DNA of 64,000 nucleotides from Mycolicibacterium sp. 018/SC-01/001. Lineage in GTDB: Bacteria > Actinomycetota > Actinomycetes > Mycobacteriales > Mycobacteriaceae. The translations under genes were made by a program, and so were the position numbers. This document shows positions 25,398-34,378 of this stretch, one piece after another; position 1 is the stretch's first letter; every line of letters starts with the position of its first letter. A model generated the notes under the pieces. The model had not been told where the DNA came from, ran no database searches, and saw only the letters and a list, made by a program, of their open reading frames with translations. The stretch is taken from the NCBI RefSeq assembly GCF_007096635.1, contig NZ_VKAA01000012.1, positions 114,523 to 178,522 of the forward strand, given 5' to 3'.

Positions 25398-26444
25398 TCA
25401 GGATTCCGCGGCGCGGTACGCCGCGACCACGGGCGCCAACTCGTCGGGTGTGGCGCCGTGCATGATCACCGCGTCCGCGCCGTGATCGAACTCGGCGCGT
25501 ACCCGGGACGCACACTGGGCCGCTGATCCGGTCGCCGCCGGTTCGAGCCATTCGTCGGGAATGAGCGTGGCGATGTGCTCGATCTGGTCCGCGGTCGCTT
25601 TGTGGTCGATGCCGCCGGCAACCGATTGCACCACGGCATCATCCCGAAAGCGTTGCAGCACGGCCGGATTCCATCCGTTGGTGCGGACCAGCAGATCGCC
25701 GTAGCCCTGCAGGTAGGTCGCCAGCCGAGCGACTGTCTTCTTCAAGCGCAGCTCCTCGGGGAGATGGTCGCCGACAGTTGCCAGGCACGACCAGACCCGC
25801 ACGCCGGCGGGGTCCCGCCCGGCCTGCTCGGCAGCGCCTTTGACGATGTGCACCGCTCGCTGCAGCGTTTCCGGGGTGAAGTAGGTGTGCAGGATGACGT
25901 CGTCGAACTGGCGGCCGCCCAACGCCAATGTCTGCGGGCCGAACGCGACGATCGCCAGCCGGATGTCCTCGTCGAAGTCACCATCGAGGTAGAGCACCGG
26001 GTACTGACCGATCGGCCCGTCGTGCCCGACGATCGCCCCGCCGCGCCACAGCGTACGCATCACCTGCGCGAAATCCTCCATCTGGGCCGTGGTCACCGCC
26101 GGCACCCCGAAACCCTGGTAGATGGCGGCGATTCCGCGCCCGATGCCGAGGGTGAACCTGCCGCCCGACAGGCGGTGCATCGTCGTGGCCCACGAGCCCG
26201 TGATCAACGGGTGGCGGGTGTTGTGGTTGGTCGCCGCCGTCGCGATCTGCATGCGCTCGGTGACGGCCAGTGCCGCCCCGGTCAGCGAGGCGGCCTCCTT
26301 GACGTTCCACCGTTCGGAGATGAAGGCGGTGCCGAACCCCAGCGCCTCCCCCTGCCTGGCCTCGTCGGGCAAGCTGGCCGGACCATCGCCGCCCGCTCCG
26401 GCCAACAGGTAGTAGCCCAGCTCGTCGAGCACCCGCTCACCCAT
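25398..26444 (-). CDS. LLM-class F420-dependent oxidoreductase (TIGR03857-like)
   Basis: A 348-residue luciferase-like barrel. It begins with ELGYYLLAGAGGDG and continues with LGFGTAFISERWNVKEAAS, MQIATAATNHNTRHPL, RLSGGRFTLGIGRGIAA and YLQGYGDLLVRTNGW. The YYLLAG opening fits the mycobacterial subfamily typified by MSMEG_2249 (recalled). The cofactor is expected to be F420 and the substrate is unknown. The gene diverges from an acyl-CoA synthetase with a palindrome between them and converges on ybdD with 4 bp between stops. Confidence 0.85.
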   Translation of the reverse strand: MGERVLDELGYYLLAGAGGDGPASLPDEARQGEALGFGTAFISERWNVKEAASLTGAALAVTERMQIATAATNHNTRHPLITGSWATTMHRLSGGRFTLGIGRGIAAIYQGFGVPAVTTAQMEDFAQVMRTLWRGGAIVGHDGPIGQYPVLYLDGDFDEDIRLAIVAFGPQTLALGGRQFDDVILHTYFTPETLQRAVHIVKGAAEQAGRDPAGVRVWSCLATVGDHLPEELRLKKTVARLATYLQGYGDLLVRTNGWNPAVLQRFRDDAVVQSVAGGIDHKATADQIEHIATLIPDEWLEPAATGSAAQCASRVRAEFDHGADAVIMHGATPDELAPVVAAYRAAES

Positions 26445-26471
26445 GCCGTGACCTCACAATCCTCGACCATA

Positions 26472-26490
26472 CAACTCTCGGGGAGTTGTT
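26472..26490. promoter_or_regulatory. Palindrome between divergent LLM and acyl-CoA synthetase genes
   Basis: ACAACTCTCGGGGAGTTGT has perfect 7-bp arms (ACAACTC/GAGTTGT) around a 5-base centre. It lies in the 80-bp gap between two divergent starts, so a shared regulator is likely. No regulator gene is adjacent. Confidence 0.5.
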
Positions 26491-26524
26491 CACCCGGGCG
26501 GCGGCGCCGGTTAGAGTCCTCACC

Positions 26525-28189
26525 ATGTCACAGCCGACATCAGAGCCGACTCTCTTCACCGTCCCCGGCGCCGTCGACGCCATCGCCGCCGCGATCGGCG
26601 ACCGCGAGTTCATCGTGCAGGGTGACCGACGGTTCACCTACGCGCAGATCGTCGAACGGTCGAATCGGCTGGCGCGTTTCCTTCATGAGCAAGGCCTGGG
26701 CTGCCACGCCGAGAGGTCGGAGCTGGCCGGCCATGAGGTCGGACAGAATCTGCTGGGCATCTATGCCCACAACGGCCCCGAATACGTGGAGGGCATGCTG
26801 GGCGCCTGGCGGGCCCGGGTCGCGCCGTTCAACGTCAACTACCGCTACGTCACGAGCGAGCTCCAGTACCTGCTGGCCGACGCCGGCGCCACGGCGATGC
26901 TCTACCACGCCGCGTTCGCGCCGCGCCTGGCCGAGGTGCTGCCCGATCTCCCCTCCCTGCGCGTGCTCATCCAGATCGCCGATGACAGCGGCCACGAATT
27001 GTTGCCCGGCGCAGTCGATTACGAGTCCATCGTGGCCGACGGGCCGGCCGACCCGCCACCGGTCGAACCGTCGCCCGACGATCTCTATGTGCTCTACACC
27101 GGTGGCACCACCGGCATGCCCAAGGGTGTGCTGTGGCGCGCGCACGACATCTTCATGGCGTCGTTCGGCGGCCGCAGCCTCTACACCGGCGAATCCGCCA
27201 CCAGTTACGCCGACCTGGCTGCCCGATGCATCGGCGCGCCGGGCACGAAGCTGCTGGTGCTGCCCCCGCTGATGCACGGCGCCGCCCAGTGGGCCGTGAT
27301 GACCTCACTAACGATGGGCCAGACCGTGGTGTTCTCGTCGGTCACCAGCCACCTCGACGTCGACGACGTGGTCCGCACCATCGAGCGCGAACAGGTGCTG
27401 ACGGTGACCGTGGTCGGCGATGCGATGGCCCGTCCCCTGGCGGACGCCCTCGAGCGCACCGACGCCGACCTGTCGTCGTTGGCCGTCGTGGCCAGCGGCG
27501 GCGCCCGGCTGACGCCCACCGCCAAACAGCGCCTGATCGACGCCAAGCCCGGCCTCATGGTCGTCGACAGCGTGGGCTCGTCGGAGACCGGCGCGCAGAT
27601 GACCCACATGTCGGCACCCGGTGCGGTGTCGACGGGCACCTTCACCGCCGGGCCCGATACCGTCGTGGCCGCAGAGGATCTCGGCACGATTCTCGAACCG
27701 GGCCATGACGGCATCGGTTGGCTCGCGCAGCGCGGCTACGTCCCCCTCGGCTACAAGGGCGACGCCGCGAAGACGGCGGCGACCTTCCCGGTGATCGGTG
27801 GTGTCCGCTACTCCGTGCCGGGTGATCGCGCCCGTCACCTGCCCGGCGGCGTGGTCGAGCTGCTCGGCCGCGACTCGGTGACGATCAACTCCGGCGGCGA
27901 GAAGATCTTCGCCGAGGAAGTGGAATCGGCGGTGGCGTCGCATCCCGCCGTTGCCGACGTCGTGGTCGCGAGCAGGCCCAGCGAGCGGTGGGGGCAGGAG
28001 GTGGTCGCGGTCGTCGCTCTTGCCGACGGTCTGGAGGCGAGCGCGCAGGAGCTCATCGACCACGCGGGGACCGTGCTGGCCCGCTACAAGCTGCCCAAGG
28101 CCGTGGTGTTCCGGCCGGTCATCGAGCGCAGCCCGGCCGGCAAGGCCGACTATCGCTGGGCACGCGACCAGGCTCTCGCCGAATCCTGA
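26525..28189 (+). CDS. Acyl-CoA synthetase (FadD family)
   Basis: A 554-residue AMP-forming ligase. The P-loop is YTGGTTGMPKGVLWR, later motifs are VDSVGSSETG and GYKGDAAKTA, the hinge is LLGRDSVTINSGGEKIFAEE, and the C-terminal catalytic Lys lies in SPAGKADYRW. The layout resembles mycobacterial FadD17/FadD19-type enzymes that activate steroid side chains, but the substrate cannot be assigned. A long hairpin follows the stop. It begins at the ATG at 26525. Confidence 0.88.
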   Translation: MSQPTSEPTLFTVPGAVDAIAAAIGDREFIVQGDRRFTYAQIVERSNRLARFLHEQGLGCHAERSELAGHEVGQNLLGIYAHNGPEYVEGMLGAWRARVAPFNVNYRYVTSELQYLLADAGATAMLYHAAFAPRLAEVLPDLPSLRVLIQIADDSGHELLPGAVDYESIVADGPADPPPVEPSPDDLYVLYTGGTTGMPKGVLWRAHDIFMASFGGRSLYTGESATSYADLAARCIGAPGTKLLVLPPLMHGAAQWAVMTSLTMGQTVVFSSVTSHLDVDDVVRTIEREQVLTVTVVGDAMARPLADALERTDADLSSLAVVASGGARLTPTAKQRLIDAKPGLMVVDSVGSSETGAQMTHMSAPGAVSTGTFTAGPDTVVAAEDLGTILEPGHDGIGWLAQRGYVPLGYKGDAAKTAATFPVIGGVRYSVPGDRARHLPGGVVELLGRDSVTINSGGEKIFAEEVESAVASHPAVADVVVASRPSERWGQEVVAVVALADGLEASAQELIDHAGTVLARYKLPKAVVFRPVIERSPAGKADYRWARDQALAES

Positions 28190-28208
28190 ACGCGCTCAAC
28201 AGTTCCCG

Positions 28209-28258
28209 CACACAGCAGCGGTGCGCCGCCTGACATCAGGCGACGCACCGCTGGTGTG
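28209..28258. terminator. Bidirectional hairpin terminator
   Basis: CAGCGGTGCG (28216-28225) pairs with CGCACCGCTG (28244-28253), and CGCCTGA (28227-28233) with TCAGGCG (28236-28242) around a CA loop. CACAC (28209-28213) and GTGTG (28254-28258) extend the stem. It lies between the stops of the convergent acyl-CoA synthetase and secreted-protein genes. The near-perfect 17-bp inner stem makes it the clearest terminator in the window. Confidence 0.8.
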
Positions 28259-28264
28259 ACGAGA

Positions 28265-30637
28265 TCAGGCGGCGAAGCAGGCCGACGCGTCGAGCACGCA
28301 CAGGTCCTGGTTGGCGCCGAGCAGGCCGCCGGACTGCGGGCCCGCGAGGCTCAACAGGTTGCTCCGCTGGGTCTCGTCGAAGGGGGAGTAGAAGTTGTAG
28401 TCCGCCAACCCCTTCGAGGCGTTGTAGATGTTGAACAGCGGGATCGCACCGAAGATCGTGCGCAGTTCGTAGCGCGTCTTGTCGCCGTTCGGATCGGGCA
28501 TCGAGTAGTACGCCTCGCCGAACGGGGAGTTGCCGGTGTACTTGAAGTTGAAGATCGAGCCGACCGGCGGGACGTCTCCCTTGTCGGTGCCGACGCCGTT
28601 CTCGAAGTCGTTGACGTCGGTGACCAGGATGGCCTTGGAGTACCCGCGGGAGATGTTCCATTGGGTGCTCACGTCGGCATCGACGCTACCGATGTATTCG
28701 CCCTTGGCGTTGAAGACGTCGAACTGCTGGTAGCCCTGCACGATGACCTCGCGCGGCGGCAGGCCGTTGACGCCGCTATAGAGGATGTCCGAGGTCGGCT
28801 TGAAGGTGTAGTCACCCACCGAGTAGGAGTCGCGGCTGGGCTCCTCGGAGGCGTTGAAGTTGATTGGCAGTTCGTCCACGACCTGACCCTTACGGGTCTG
28901 CGAGATCAGCAGCGTCTTGACGATGTCCTTGCCGTCCTGCGGCTTGGAGTAGTACAGCGCGTAGGAGAACTCGTCTTTCCAGTAGATGATGTTGTACACG
29001 GAGCCGACGGGCGGGATGTCGCCTGCTTCGACGCCCGAATCGCCGTCGGTGGAGGTGACGATGATCGCCTCGCTGGTGGTGCCCCAGAAGTCCGACGTCA
29101 CGGTGACCACGCCGTCGAAGGTTCCCATCAGTTCGTTCGTGCCCTCTTTGTACACCCCGAACTTCTGGGTGCCCTGGATCGCGTTGAACAAGGGTTCGTA
29201 GGCGACGAATCCGGTGGACTCCATCGAGCTCGGGGTGACCGGAGCGATGTAGTACCCGTCCGTGGTGTGGATCGGCCGGTTGATCCCCACGTAGTCGGTG
29301 AGGAAATCGGCTGCGCTGTAATTGATCCGGAATGGATCGGGGTTCATCCGGAACGACCCGAATCGGGTGATGTACCTGTAGCTCACCACGTCGTTGCCTT
29401 CTTGGGCGAGCGCGGAGTACTGCGTGCCGCCGCGGCCGTTGGTGACGACGGCGAAGACCGATCCGATCGGCGGGATGTCCTTCTTGTCGACGCCGACCTC
29501 GGCACCGTCGGCCTCGAAGGTGATGTCCTTGACCACGATCTGCAGCGACCGGTTCCCCGAACCCAGATCGTTGTTCATGGCCACCAGGCCGTGGATGGTC
29601 GCCACCTTCGCGCCGGAGTCGGGATCGACGAGATCGAAGTCCTGCGTGCCCTGCAGCACACCCGGGAACGCCGGCACCATCGTGTACTTGCCGTAGAACG
29701 ACGTGATCGTCGGCTCACCCACCGGGACGACCTCGAGACCGTTCCACACCATCGTCGGATCGTCCTGCTGCGCCTCGGCGCCGACTTCGCGGCGCGAGGC
29801 CGCAGCAACCAACCACGCGAACGGAGAGTTCGCGCCGGGAGTGGCCGGCGAGTTGCCGGTGAACGCGTCGAGGAACTTCTTGAACAGGGTCACGAGCGGC
29901 CCCTGGGAGACGGTCGTGGTCTCCGCCTCGTCGGTGGCCGCCGCGACCTCGGTGGTCGTTGTCGCGGTAGAGGTCGCGGTCGACACGTTGACCAACGTCT
30001 TCGGCGTCGTCGCAGCCTCGGGCGCGTCGACGGAGATGTTCGCCAGCAGGCCTTTCAGCCCCTTGGCCGGCTTGCTGGTCGTGGTGGTGGCGACGTCGTC
30101 GCTGACGGTCGGGGCGTCGTCCTTGCTGTCGGTCGACGCTCCGGCATCGGCCGGCTTCCACGACCAGCGCGGCTTCTTCGACGGGGCCTTGACCGCCTCG
30201 CCGTCTCCCGTGGCCGGGGACTCGTCGGTGTCGCCCGTCGACACCTCGGGAGCGTCGGAAGGATCGTCGGTTTCGGTGCCGGGCTTCGGCTTGGGCTTGA
30301 ACAGGTCGGCCCAGACGTTCTTGCGGTCCTTCTTGCCGGTCCCCGCGTCCGCGTCCTCGCCGTCCTTCGACGTGCTCTTGTCGTCTTTGGCGTCCTTGGC
30401 CGTGGTGGTGTCCTTGGCTTCTGCGGCCTCTTTGGCCTGCTTGGCCTCCTTGGCCGTCCCGGTGCCGCCGGACTGACCGCCCGCGGTGGCCCCCGAGGCG
30501 TCCGAGGTGGAGCCCGCACTCGAGCCGCTGCCCGTGGAATCCGCGTAGGCCACGCCCTGGCCCGCGACGACCGCGGCGCCTACACCCAGCGCGACCGCGA
30601 GGCCCCCGATGCGACCGACATAACAACCAGCGTTCAT
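28265..30637 (-). CDS. Large secreted protein with three PPxGS modules
   Basis: A 790-residue exported protein I cannot assign to a named family. It has a signal peptide (YVGRIGGLAVALGVGAAVV, cut probably after AYA near residue 32), a low-complexity Ser/Thr/Lys/Asp-rich linker to about residue 290, and then three modules of roughly 150 residues. Each has a QGxQxF strand (329, 488 and 634), a GxxxxxV strand and a PPxGS turn (389-393, 542-546, 690-694). The C-terminus has two cysteines (LCVLDASACF). The modules look beta-rich. GGGGAG precedes the ATG. A 638-residue paralogue lies at 61152-63068. A cell-wall or host-surface role is a guess. Confidence 0.8.
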   Translation of the reverse strand: MNAGCYVGRIGGLAVALGVGAAVVAGQGVAYADSTGSGSSAGSTSDASGATAGGQSGGTGTAKEAKQAKEAAEAKDTTTAKDAKDDKSTSKDGEDADAGTGKKDRKNVWADLFKPKPKPGTETDDPSDAPEVSTGDTDESPATGDGEAVKAPSKKPRWSWKPADAGASTDSKDDAPTVSDDVATTTTSKPAKGLKGLLANISVDAPEAATTPKTLVNVSTATSTATTTTEVAAATDEAETTTVSQGPLVTLFKKFLDAFTGNSPATPGANSPFAWLVAAASRREVGAEAQQDDPTMVWNGLEVVPVGEPTITSFYGKYTMVPAFPGVLQGTQDFDLVDPDSGAKVATIHGLVAMNNDLGSGNRSLQIVVKDITFEADGAEVGVDKKDIPPIGSVFAVVTNGRGGTQYSALAQEGNDVVSYRYITRFGSFRMNPDPFRINYSAADFLTDYVGINRPIHTTDGYYIAPVTPSSMESTGFVAYEPLFNAIQGTQKFGVYKEGTNELMGTFDGVVTVTSDFWGTTSEAIIVTSTDGDSGVEAGDIPPVGSVYNIIYWKDEFSYALYYSKPQDGKDIVKTLLISQTRKGQVVDELPINFNASEEPSRDSYSVGDYTFKPTSDILYSGVNGLPPREVIVQGYQQFDVFNAKGEYIGSVDADVSTQWNISRGYSKAILVTDVNDFENGVGTDKGDVPPVGSIFNFKYTGNSPFGEAYYSMPDPNGDKTRYELRTIFGAIPLFNIYNASKGLADYNFYSPFDETQRSNLLSLAGPQSGGLLGANQDLCVLDASACFAA

Positions 30638-30780
30638 TCCACTCCCCCAAGGGCGTACAGCGACATGTGACCGAAACTATACAATTCAGGACCGTTTTCA
30701 CGGCCCGTTTCCAGCGTTCGCCAGAAAACATTCACTATTTTGCTGACCGGCAGTCACCCGCCGACTGTGCCAACCTTCGC

Positions 30781-31896
30781 TCAGCCCACCCGACGCGGCA
30801 AGTCGAAGGTGTCGTAGACGAAGGCCAGGTCCTTTTCGATGCGCTCGGCGCTGAGCCCGAATCGGTCCGGCGCGTGCTGGTGTTTGCTCTTGTACGAGCG
30901 CTGCTTCTCGGCCTGCGCACGCACCTCGGCCAGGAACGATGCCGTGGGTTCGATCTCGGCGAACTCGCAGATGCGCTCGATGGTCGGCTCGAGGTTCTGG
31001 ATCAGATCGGGATAGCGCACCACACAAAGGTTCTTTTCCGGGATCTGACCGGACACATAGGCGTCGTGGAACACCTTCAGCATCGCGCACGATGCCTGGT
31101 AGAGGTTCTCGATCCAGCGCTGCTGATCCTCGGGCGAGGTGCGGTTGAAGGCGTCGTAGCCGTTCTCCAGCACACTCGCGATCAGAGACATCCCCGACGG
31201 GATGACCTCGATCGGATCACGCACGATGTAGATGAGCTTGGCGTCCGGGTAGCGCTGCAGCACCTCGTCGAGACGGAAGGTCAGCATGCTCGTCTTGGCG
31301 AGGATGCGTTGATCCTTCTTGTAGTAGAGGTTCCTTCGCCAGAGCTCCTCGTAGTAACCGAAGAAGCGGTCCGCCTCGGCAGGACCGGCGCTGTCGATCC
31401 CCAGGCTGCGCCGGGACAGCTCACTGCCCCACGTGTCCTGCCAGGCGAGGAAGTACGCCCACGCGAAGGGCCCGTCGAGGGTGTGGAAGAACCACGCCGG
31501 ATCATCGGTCTCGATGCCGCGCAGGCTGGTCTCGTGCACGTCCGACGGGTGATACCGCGCCGGGGAGAGCCGATCCAGTCGAGGCACGATGCGGCCCAGC
31601 AACTTGCGGGCGGTGATCGCCGGGAACAGCATCTCCCACAGCTCGAACGCCGACAGGCCGCCGTTGCTCAGCAGGAAACGGTGCAGGAACGTCGTGCCGC
31701 TGCGCGGATTCCCGATGATGAAGATCGGCCGATCCAGCGGCTCGTCCCGGTAACGCGGGAACACCAGGCGGTCCAGCCGCATGGTCGCCGCCGAAATGCC
31801 GCCCCGCACCTGCAGGATCAGAAAGGTACCGAGTGGCCGCAGCCACAACCCGAACGTCTTGTTGATGACCCGATAGACGCGCAGGTACCGGTCCAT
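30781..31896 (-). CDS. PAPS-dependent sulfotransferase
   Basis: A 371-residue sulfotransferase. The 5'-phosphosulfate loop is IGNPRSGTTFLHRFLL (residues 61-76) and the 3'-phosphate segment is LIYIVRDPIEVIPSGMSL, where the RDP and Ser are conserved. It begins on the base after the stop of the ketosynthase III gene, so the two are translationally coupled. Mycobacterial sulfotransferases (Stf0, Stf3 and others) make sulfolipids and sulfomenaquinone. The coupling to a KAS III enzyme suggests that the acceptor here is a polyketide- or fatty-acid-derived alcohol. Confidence 0.88.
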   Translation of the reverse strand: MDRYLRVYRVINKTFGLWLRPLGTFLILQVRGGISAATMRLDRLVFPRYRDEPLDRPIFIIGNPRSGTTFLHRFLLSNGGLSAFELWEMLFPAITARKLLGRIVPRLDRLSPARYHPSDVHETSLRGIETDDPAWFFHTLDGPFAWAYFLAWQDTWGSELSRRSLGIDSAGPAEADRFFGYYEELWRRNLYYKKDQRILAKTSMLTFRLDEVLQRYPDAKLIYIVRDPIEVIPSGMSLIASVLENGYDAFNRTSPEDQQRWIENLYQASCAMLKVFHDAYVSGQIPEKNLCVVRYPDLIQNLEPTIERICEFAEIEPTASFLAEVRAQAEKQRSYKSKHQHAPDRFGLSAERIEKDLAFVYDTFDLPRRVG

Positions 31897-32922
31897 TCAG
31901 CCCTCCCACGTGGCGGCAGCGCCGACGATCGTGAAACCTGCTGCCGCACTTGCCATCACGATCTTGTCGCCCGGCTCGACTGTGCCGTGCTCGAGGCGAT
32001 AGTCCAGGGCCAGCGCCCACGCGGTGCTCGCGGTGTTGCCGAACAGCGAATGGGTGTGCACGCACGCCTGCGGACGGGCGCCCAATTCCGTGAACACCCG
32101 CTCGAGCGCGGCCTCGCTGGGCTGGTGGAAGGCGTAGTGGTCGACCTCTTCGGTCGACCAGCCGATGTCGTCGCACATCTCCTTGATCAGCGGCGCGGCG
32201 TGCACCGACAGGGCGAAGAGCTCCTTGGACTTCGACTGGAAGAATCCGTCGATCGGCGTCTTGCACAGGTCGTAGTGCTCGCACAGGGTCTTGTGGAAGA
32301 TCCCCTCGAGGCGCGCGCTTCCCCCGGCCATCGGCTCACGGGTGATCAACAGAGCCGTCGCGGCGTTACCGAGGGTCAGCCCGGCAGCGAACACCGCCAC
32401 GTCCTGAAGGCCACGCATGTCGTAGGCGATCCGCCCGCGGCTCAGCTCGCCGGAGCAGATGAGCGCCGTCGTCATCTCCGGGTGCAGCGCGAAATATCCG
32501 GCGACGGTGTGCATCGCCTCGATCAGGCCCGCACACGCGCAGGTGACGTCGACGGCGTGCAGAGGGCGGGCGCCGAGCATGCCGGCGACCTCGGCGGCCG
32601 TCGCGGGCTCGAAGTTGCCGCGCGCGATGCCGCCGTAGACCACCAGATCGAGGTCCGTGGCCGCGACGCCGTAGCGGTCCAGGCAGGCCTGCGCGGCCTG
32701 CGTTGCAAACTCCGACGGCAGCAGCGTGGTGCTCTGATCGAGGTAGCGGGTCTTGGTGTTGCACCGGTCGAACACGTATCGAATGGTTTGCTCGACTCCG
32801 TTCCATTCGGCGTCGGGACCTGTGAACTCGTCGCGAACGAGGGCTAGGACCTCGTCGTTGTCCATCGCCTTCTCAGGGAGAACAGTGGCGGGCCGTGAGA
32901 AGTAAAGAGTTGGAAGCGTCAT
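31897..32922 (-). CDS. 3-oxoacyl-ACP synthase III-like condensing enzyme
   Basis: A 341-residue KAS III-fold protein. The active Cys is in VTCACAGLIEAM (probably Cys130), the His in YAFHQPSEAAL and the Asn in SLFGNTASTAWAL, so the Cys-His-Asn triad is present, although the usual HQAN is HQPS. It could be a decarboxylating condensing enzyme or an acyltransferase-type KAS III of a specialised pathway, since housekeeping FabH of mycobacteria differs in neighbours. The ATG at 32922 has GGGAG 8 bases upstream. It leads a two-gene operon with a sulfotransferase. Confidence 0.82.
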   Translation of the reverse strand: MTLPTLYFSRPATVLPEKAMDNDEVLALVRDEFTGPDAEWNGVEQTIRYVFDRCNTKTRYLDQSTTLLPSEFATQAAQACLDRYGVAATDLDLVVYGGIARGNFEPATAAEVAGMLGARPLHAVDVTCACAGLIEAMHTVAGYFALHPEMTTALICSGELSRGRIAYDMRGLQDVAVFAAGLTLGNAATALLITREPMAGGSARLEGIFHKTLCEHYDLCKTPIDGFFQSKSKELFALSVHAAPLIKEMCDDIGWSTEEVDHYAFHQPSEAALERVFTELGARPQACVHTHSLFGNTASTAWALALDYRLEHGTVEPGDKIVMASAAAGFTIVGAAATWEG

Positions 32923-33319
32923 GAGCCGATCTCCCTGTCCAATGGTGGCGTGATCGTTGCGTGAGCAGGTACAACCTATGAGCCCCGGAGCGGCTCCGCA
33001 ATTTCAACAGTGGAAACATAGCGTCTCGATACTGCGCATTGGAAGCTACCCCGGCTGTGAACACCTGTCAGTGAATTCGGCGTATCTGTGAAAGCGGCAC
33101 GACCTTCTACCAGGCCGCTCCTAGCTTGTCCCCCGACGCGGCCCTGATTATTGACAGTTCCGTAATATCTCTACCTGCGCAGAGGTTAGCTGACGATCCC
33201 GCAGTCGGCGACCGAATCATGATCGAAGTTTTCCACCCGATCATCTGCCTGCCATCCCCCAGCAACATCCGGACGCCGATCGCCGAACCTGGGATCAGCC
33301 TGGGATTAGCCTGGGAATC
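32923..33319. other. Intergenic region, no gene seen
   Basis: The gap between the KAS III and NYN starts contains a perfect palindrome CGGAGCGGCTCCG (32986-32998), which could be an operator for the KAS III-sulfotransferase operon, and AT-richer sequence around 33140-33230 with a TTGACA. Three tandem 11-bp repeats lie at its end. Short reading frames here are not convincing. Confidence 0.5.
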
Positions 33320-33320
33320 G
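33288..33320 (+). repeat. Three tandem 11-bp repeats at the NYN gene start
   Basis: CCTGGGATCAG, CCTGGGATTAG and CCTGGGAATCG follow one another directly, and the last base is the G of the GTG start codon. The repeat occupies the place where a ribosome-binding site is expected. Copy-number change would shift the spacing upstream of the start. Confidence 0.6.
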
Positions 33321-33694
33321 TGCGCTGGATCGTCGACGCCATGAACGTCATCGGCGCCAGGCCGGACGGCTGGTGGCGCGATCGGCACGCGGCGATGGAA
33401 ACGCTGGTAGGGGAACTCGAGGCCTGGGCCGGCGCCGAGGGTTCGGATGTCACCGTGGTGTTCGAGCAGCCGCCGCGTCCGCCTATTGATTCCGCCATCG
33501 TGACCGTCGCGCACGCACCCGCCGCAGCCCCCGACTCCGCCGACGACGAGATCGTCCGGATGGTCCGTGCCGACGACCACCCCCACGACATCGTCGTCGT
33601 CACCTCTGACCGGACACTGGCCGATCGGGTGCGCTCCGCCGGCGCCGACGTCCTGGCCCCTCGTCGCTTCCGGACGCTGCTGGCAGGTCGGTGA
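33320..33694 (+). CDS. NYN-domain (YacP/Rae1-like) putative ribonuclease
   Basis: A 124-residue protein of the PIN-like NYN fold. The acidic active-site residues appear in WIVDAMNVIGARPDGWW (first Asp), SADDEIVRMV (paired Asp) and VVVTSDRTLADRV (last Asp), the order seen in YacP-type RNases. It is cytoplasmic and may cleave mRNA or tRNA. It starts at GTG 33320, right behind three tandem 11-bp repeats, with no good Shine-Dalgarno. No antitoxin-like gene is adjacent, so a toxin role is not supported. Confidence 0.82.
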   Translation: MRWIVDAMNVIGARPDGWWRDRHAAMETLVGELEAWAGAEGSDVTVVFEQPPRPPIDSAIVTVAHAPAAAPDSADDEIVRMVRADDHPHDIVVVTSDRTLADRVRSAGADVLAPRRFRTLLAGR

Positions 33695-33702
33695 CGGGCG
33701 GA

Positions 33703-34371
33703 TCAACCGATCACACCGCGTCGCTTCAGGTGATCGATCAGTGGCGCGGCACCAGCCGTCAGGTGCTTAGCCATCGCGGCGCGTGCCTGCTCCTCGTCGC
33801 GGGCGGTCAGGGCCGCGAGCACTCGCCGGTGATGGCGGTTCGAGTGCTCAGGCCAGCCGTCGATCGCCGGGAACACCGCCTCGGGTGCGTACCGGGTGAT
33901 CTGCGACATCAACTGGGCGAGTTTCGACGACTGCGCGGCCATGTTGATCGCGCGGTGGAAGTCGTGGTTCAACCGGACAGCGCGCTCCCCCTCGCCGGCC
34001 GCGTACGCCGCTTCCAGATCGGCCTGGACCGCCGCCAGTTCGGACAGCGCCACCTCGGTGATCGCGGTGGCCGCGCGGGCCGCCAGTTCGCCCCCGATGA
34101 AGGCCTGCACCTCGGAGACATCGGTGATGTCCCGTTCGGTCACGCGGCGGATGACGAAGCCGCGGCGCGGTTGCTGGTCCACCAGACCCTCGGCTTTGAG
34201 CTCGACGAGAGCCTCACGCACCGGCGTGACGCTGATGCCGAGTTCAGCGGCCAGCTGGTCGAGTCGCACGTAGTGCCCGGCGGCGTACGTGCCGTCGAAG
34301 ATCCTGCGTCGCACCACTGCCGCCACATCCTCGGCGAGTTGCGGCCTGCTCGCGAAATCGGGTGCGCTCAT
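33703..34371 (-). CDS. GntR-family (FCD subfamily) regulator
   Basis: A 222-residue regulator. The N-terminal winged helix contains LDQLAAELGISVTPVREALVEL and the C-terminal FCD domain carries the metal-site pattern with HDFHRAINMA and the late HSNRHHRRVLAAL. FadR-type regulators of this class sense carboxylates or acyl-CoA. It is the last gene of the SDR-thiolase-FadE operon (7-bp gap to FadE), and it probably binds the inverted repeat at 37559-37577 between that operon and the divergent FadE. Confidence 0.88.
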   Translation of the reverse strand: MSAPDFASRPQLAEDVAAVVRRRIFDGTYAAGHYVRLDQLAAELGISVTPVREALVELKAEGLVDQQPRRGFVIRRVTERDITDVSEVQAFIGGELAARAATAITEVALSELAAVQADLEAAYAAGEGERAVRLNHDFHRAINMAAQSSKLAQLMSQITRYAPEAVFPAIDGWPEHSNRHHRRVLAALTARDEEQARAAMAKHLTAGAAPLIDHLKRRGVIG

Positions 34372-34378
34372 CTCGCGG

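Noticed and set aside
28256..30670. 804-codon plus-strand frame opposite the secreted three-module protein
   Set aside because: The minus strand has a signal peptide, Shine-Dalgarno and internal modules shared with a paralogue. The plus-strand product has none.
30667..32847. 726-codon plus-strand frame opposite the sulfotransferase and KAS III genes
   Set aside because: Both minus-strand genes have intact catalytic motifs. The frame covers their junction and is an antisense artefact.
33320..33694. NYN protein as toxin of a toxin-antitoxin pair
   Set aside because: There is no small partner gene beside it, and the fold is common in housekeeping RNases.
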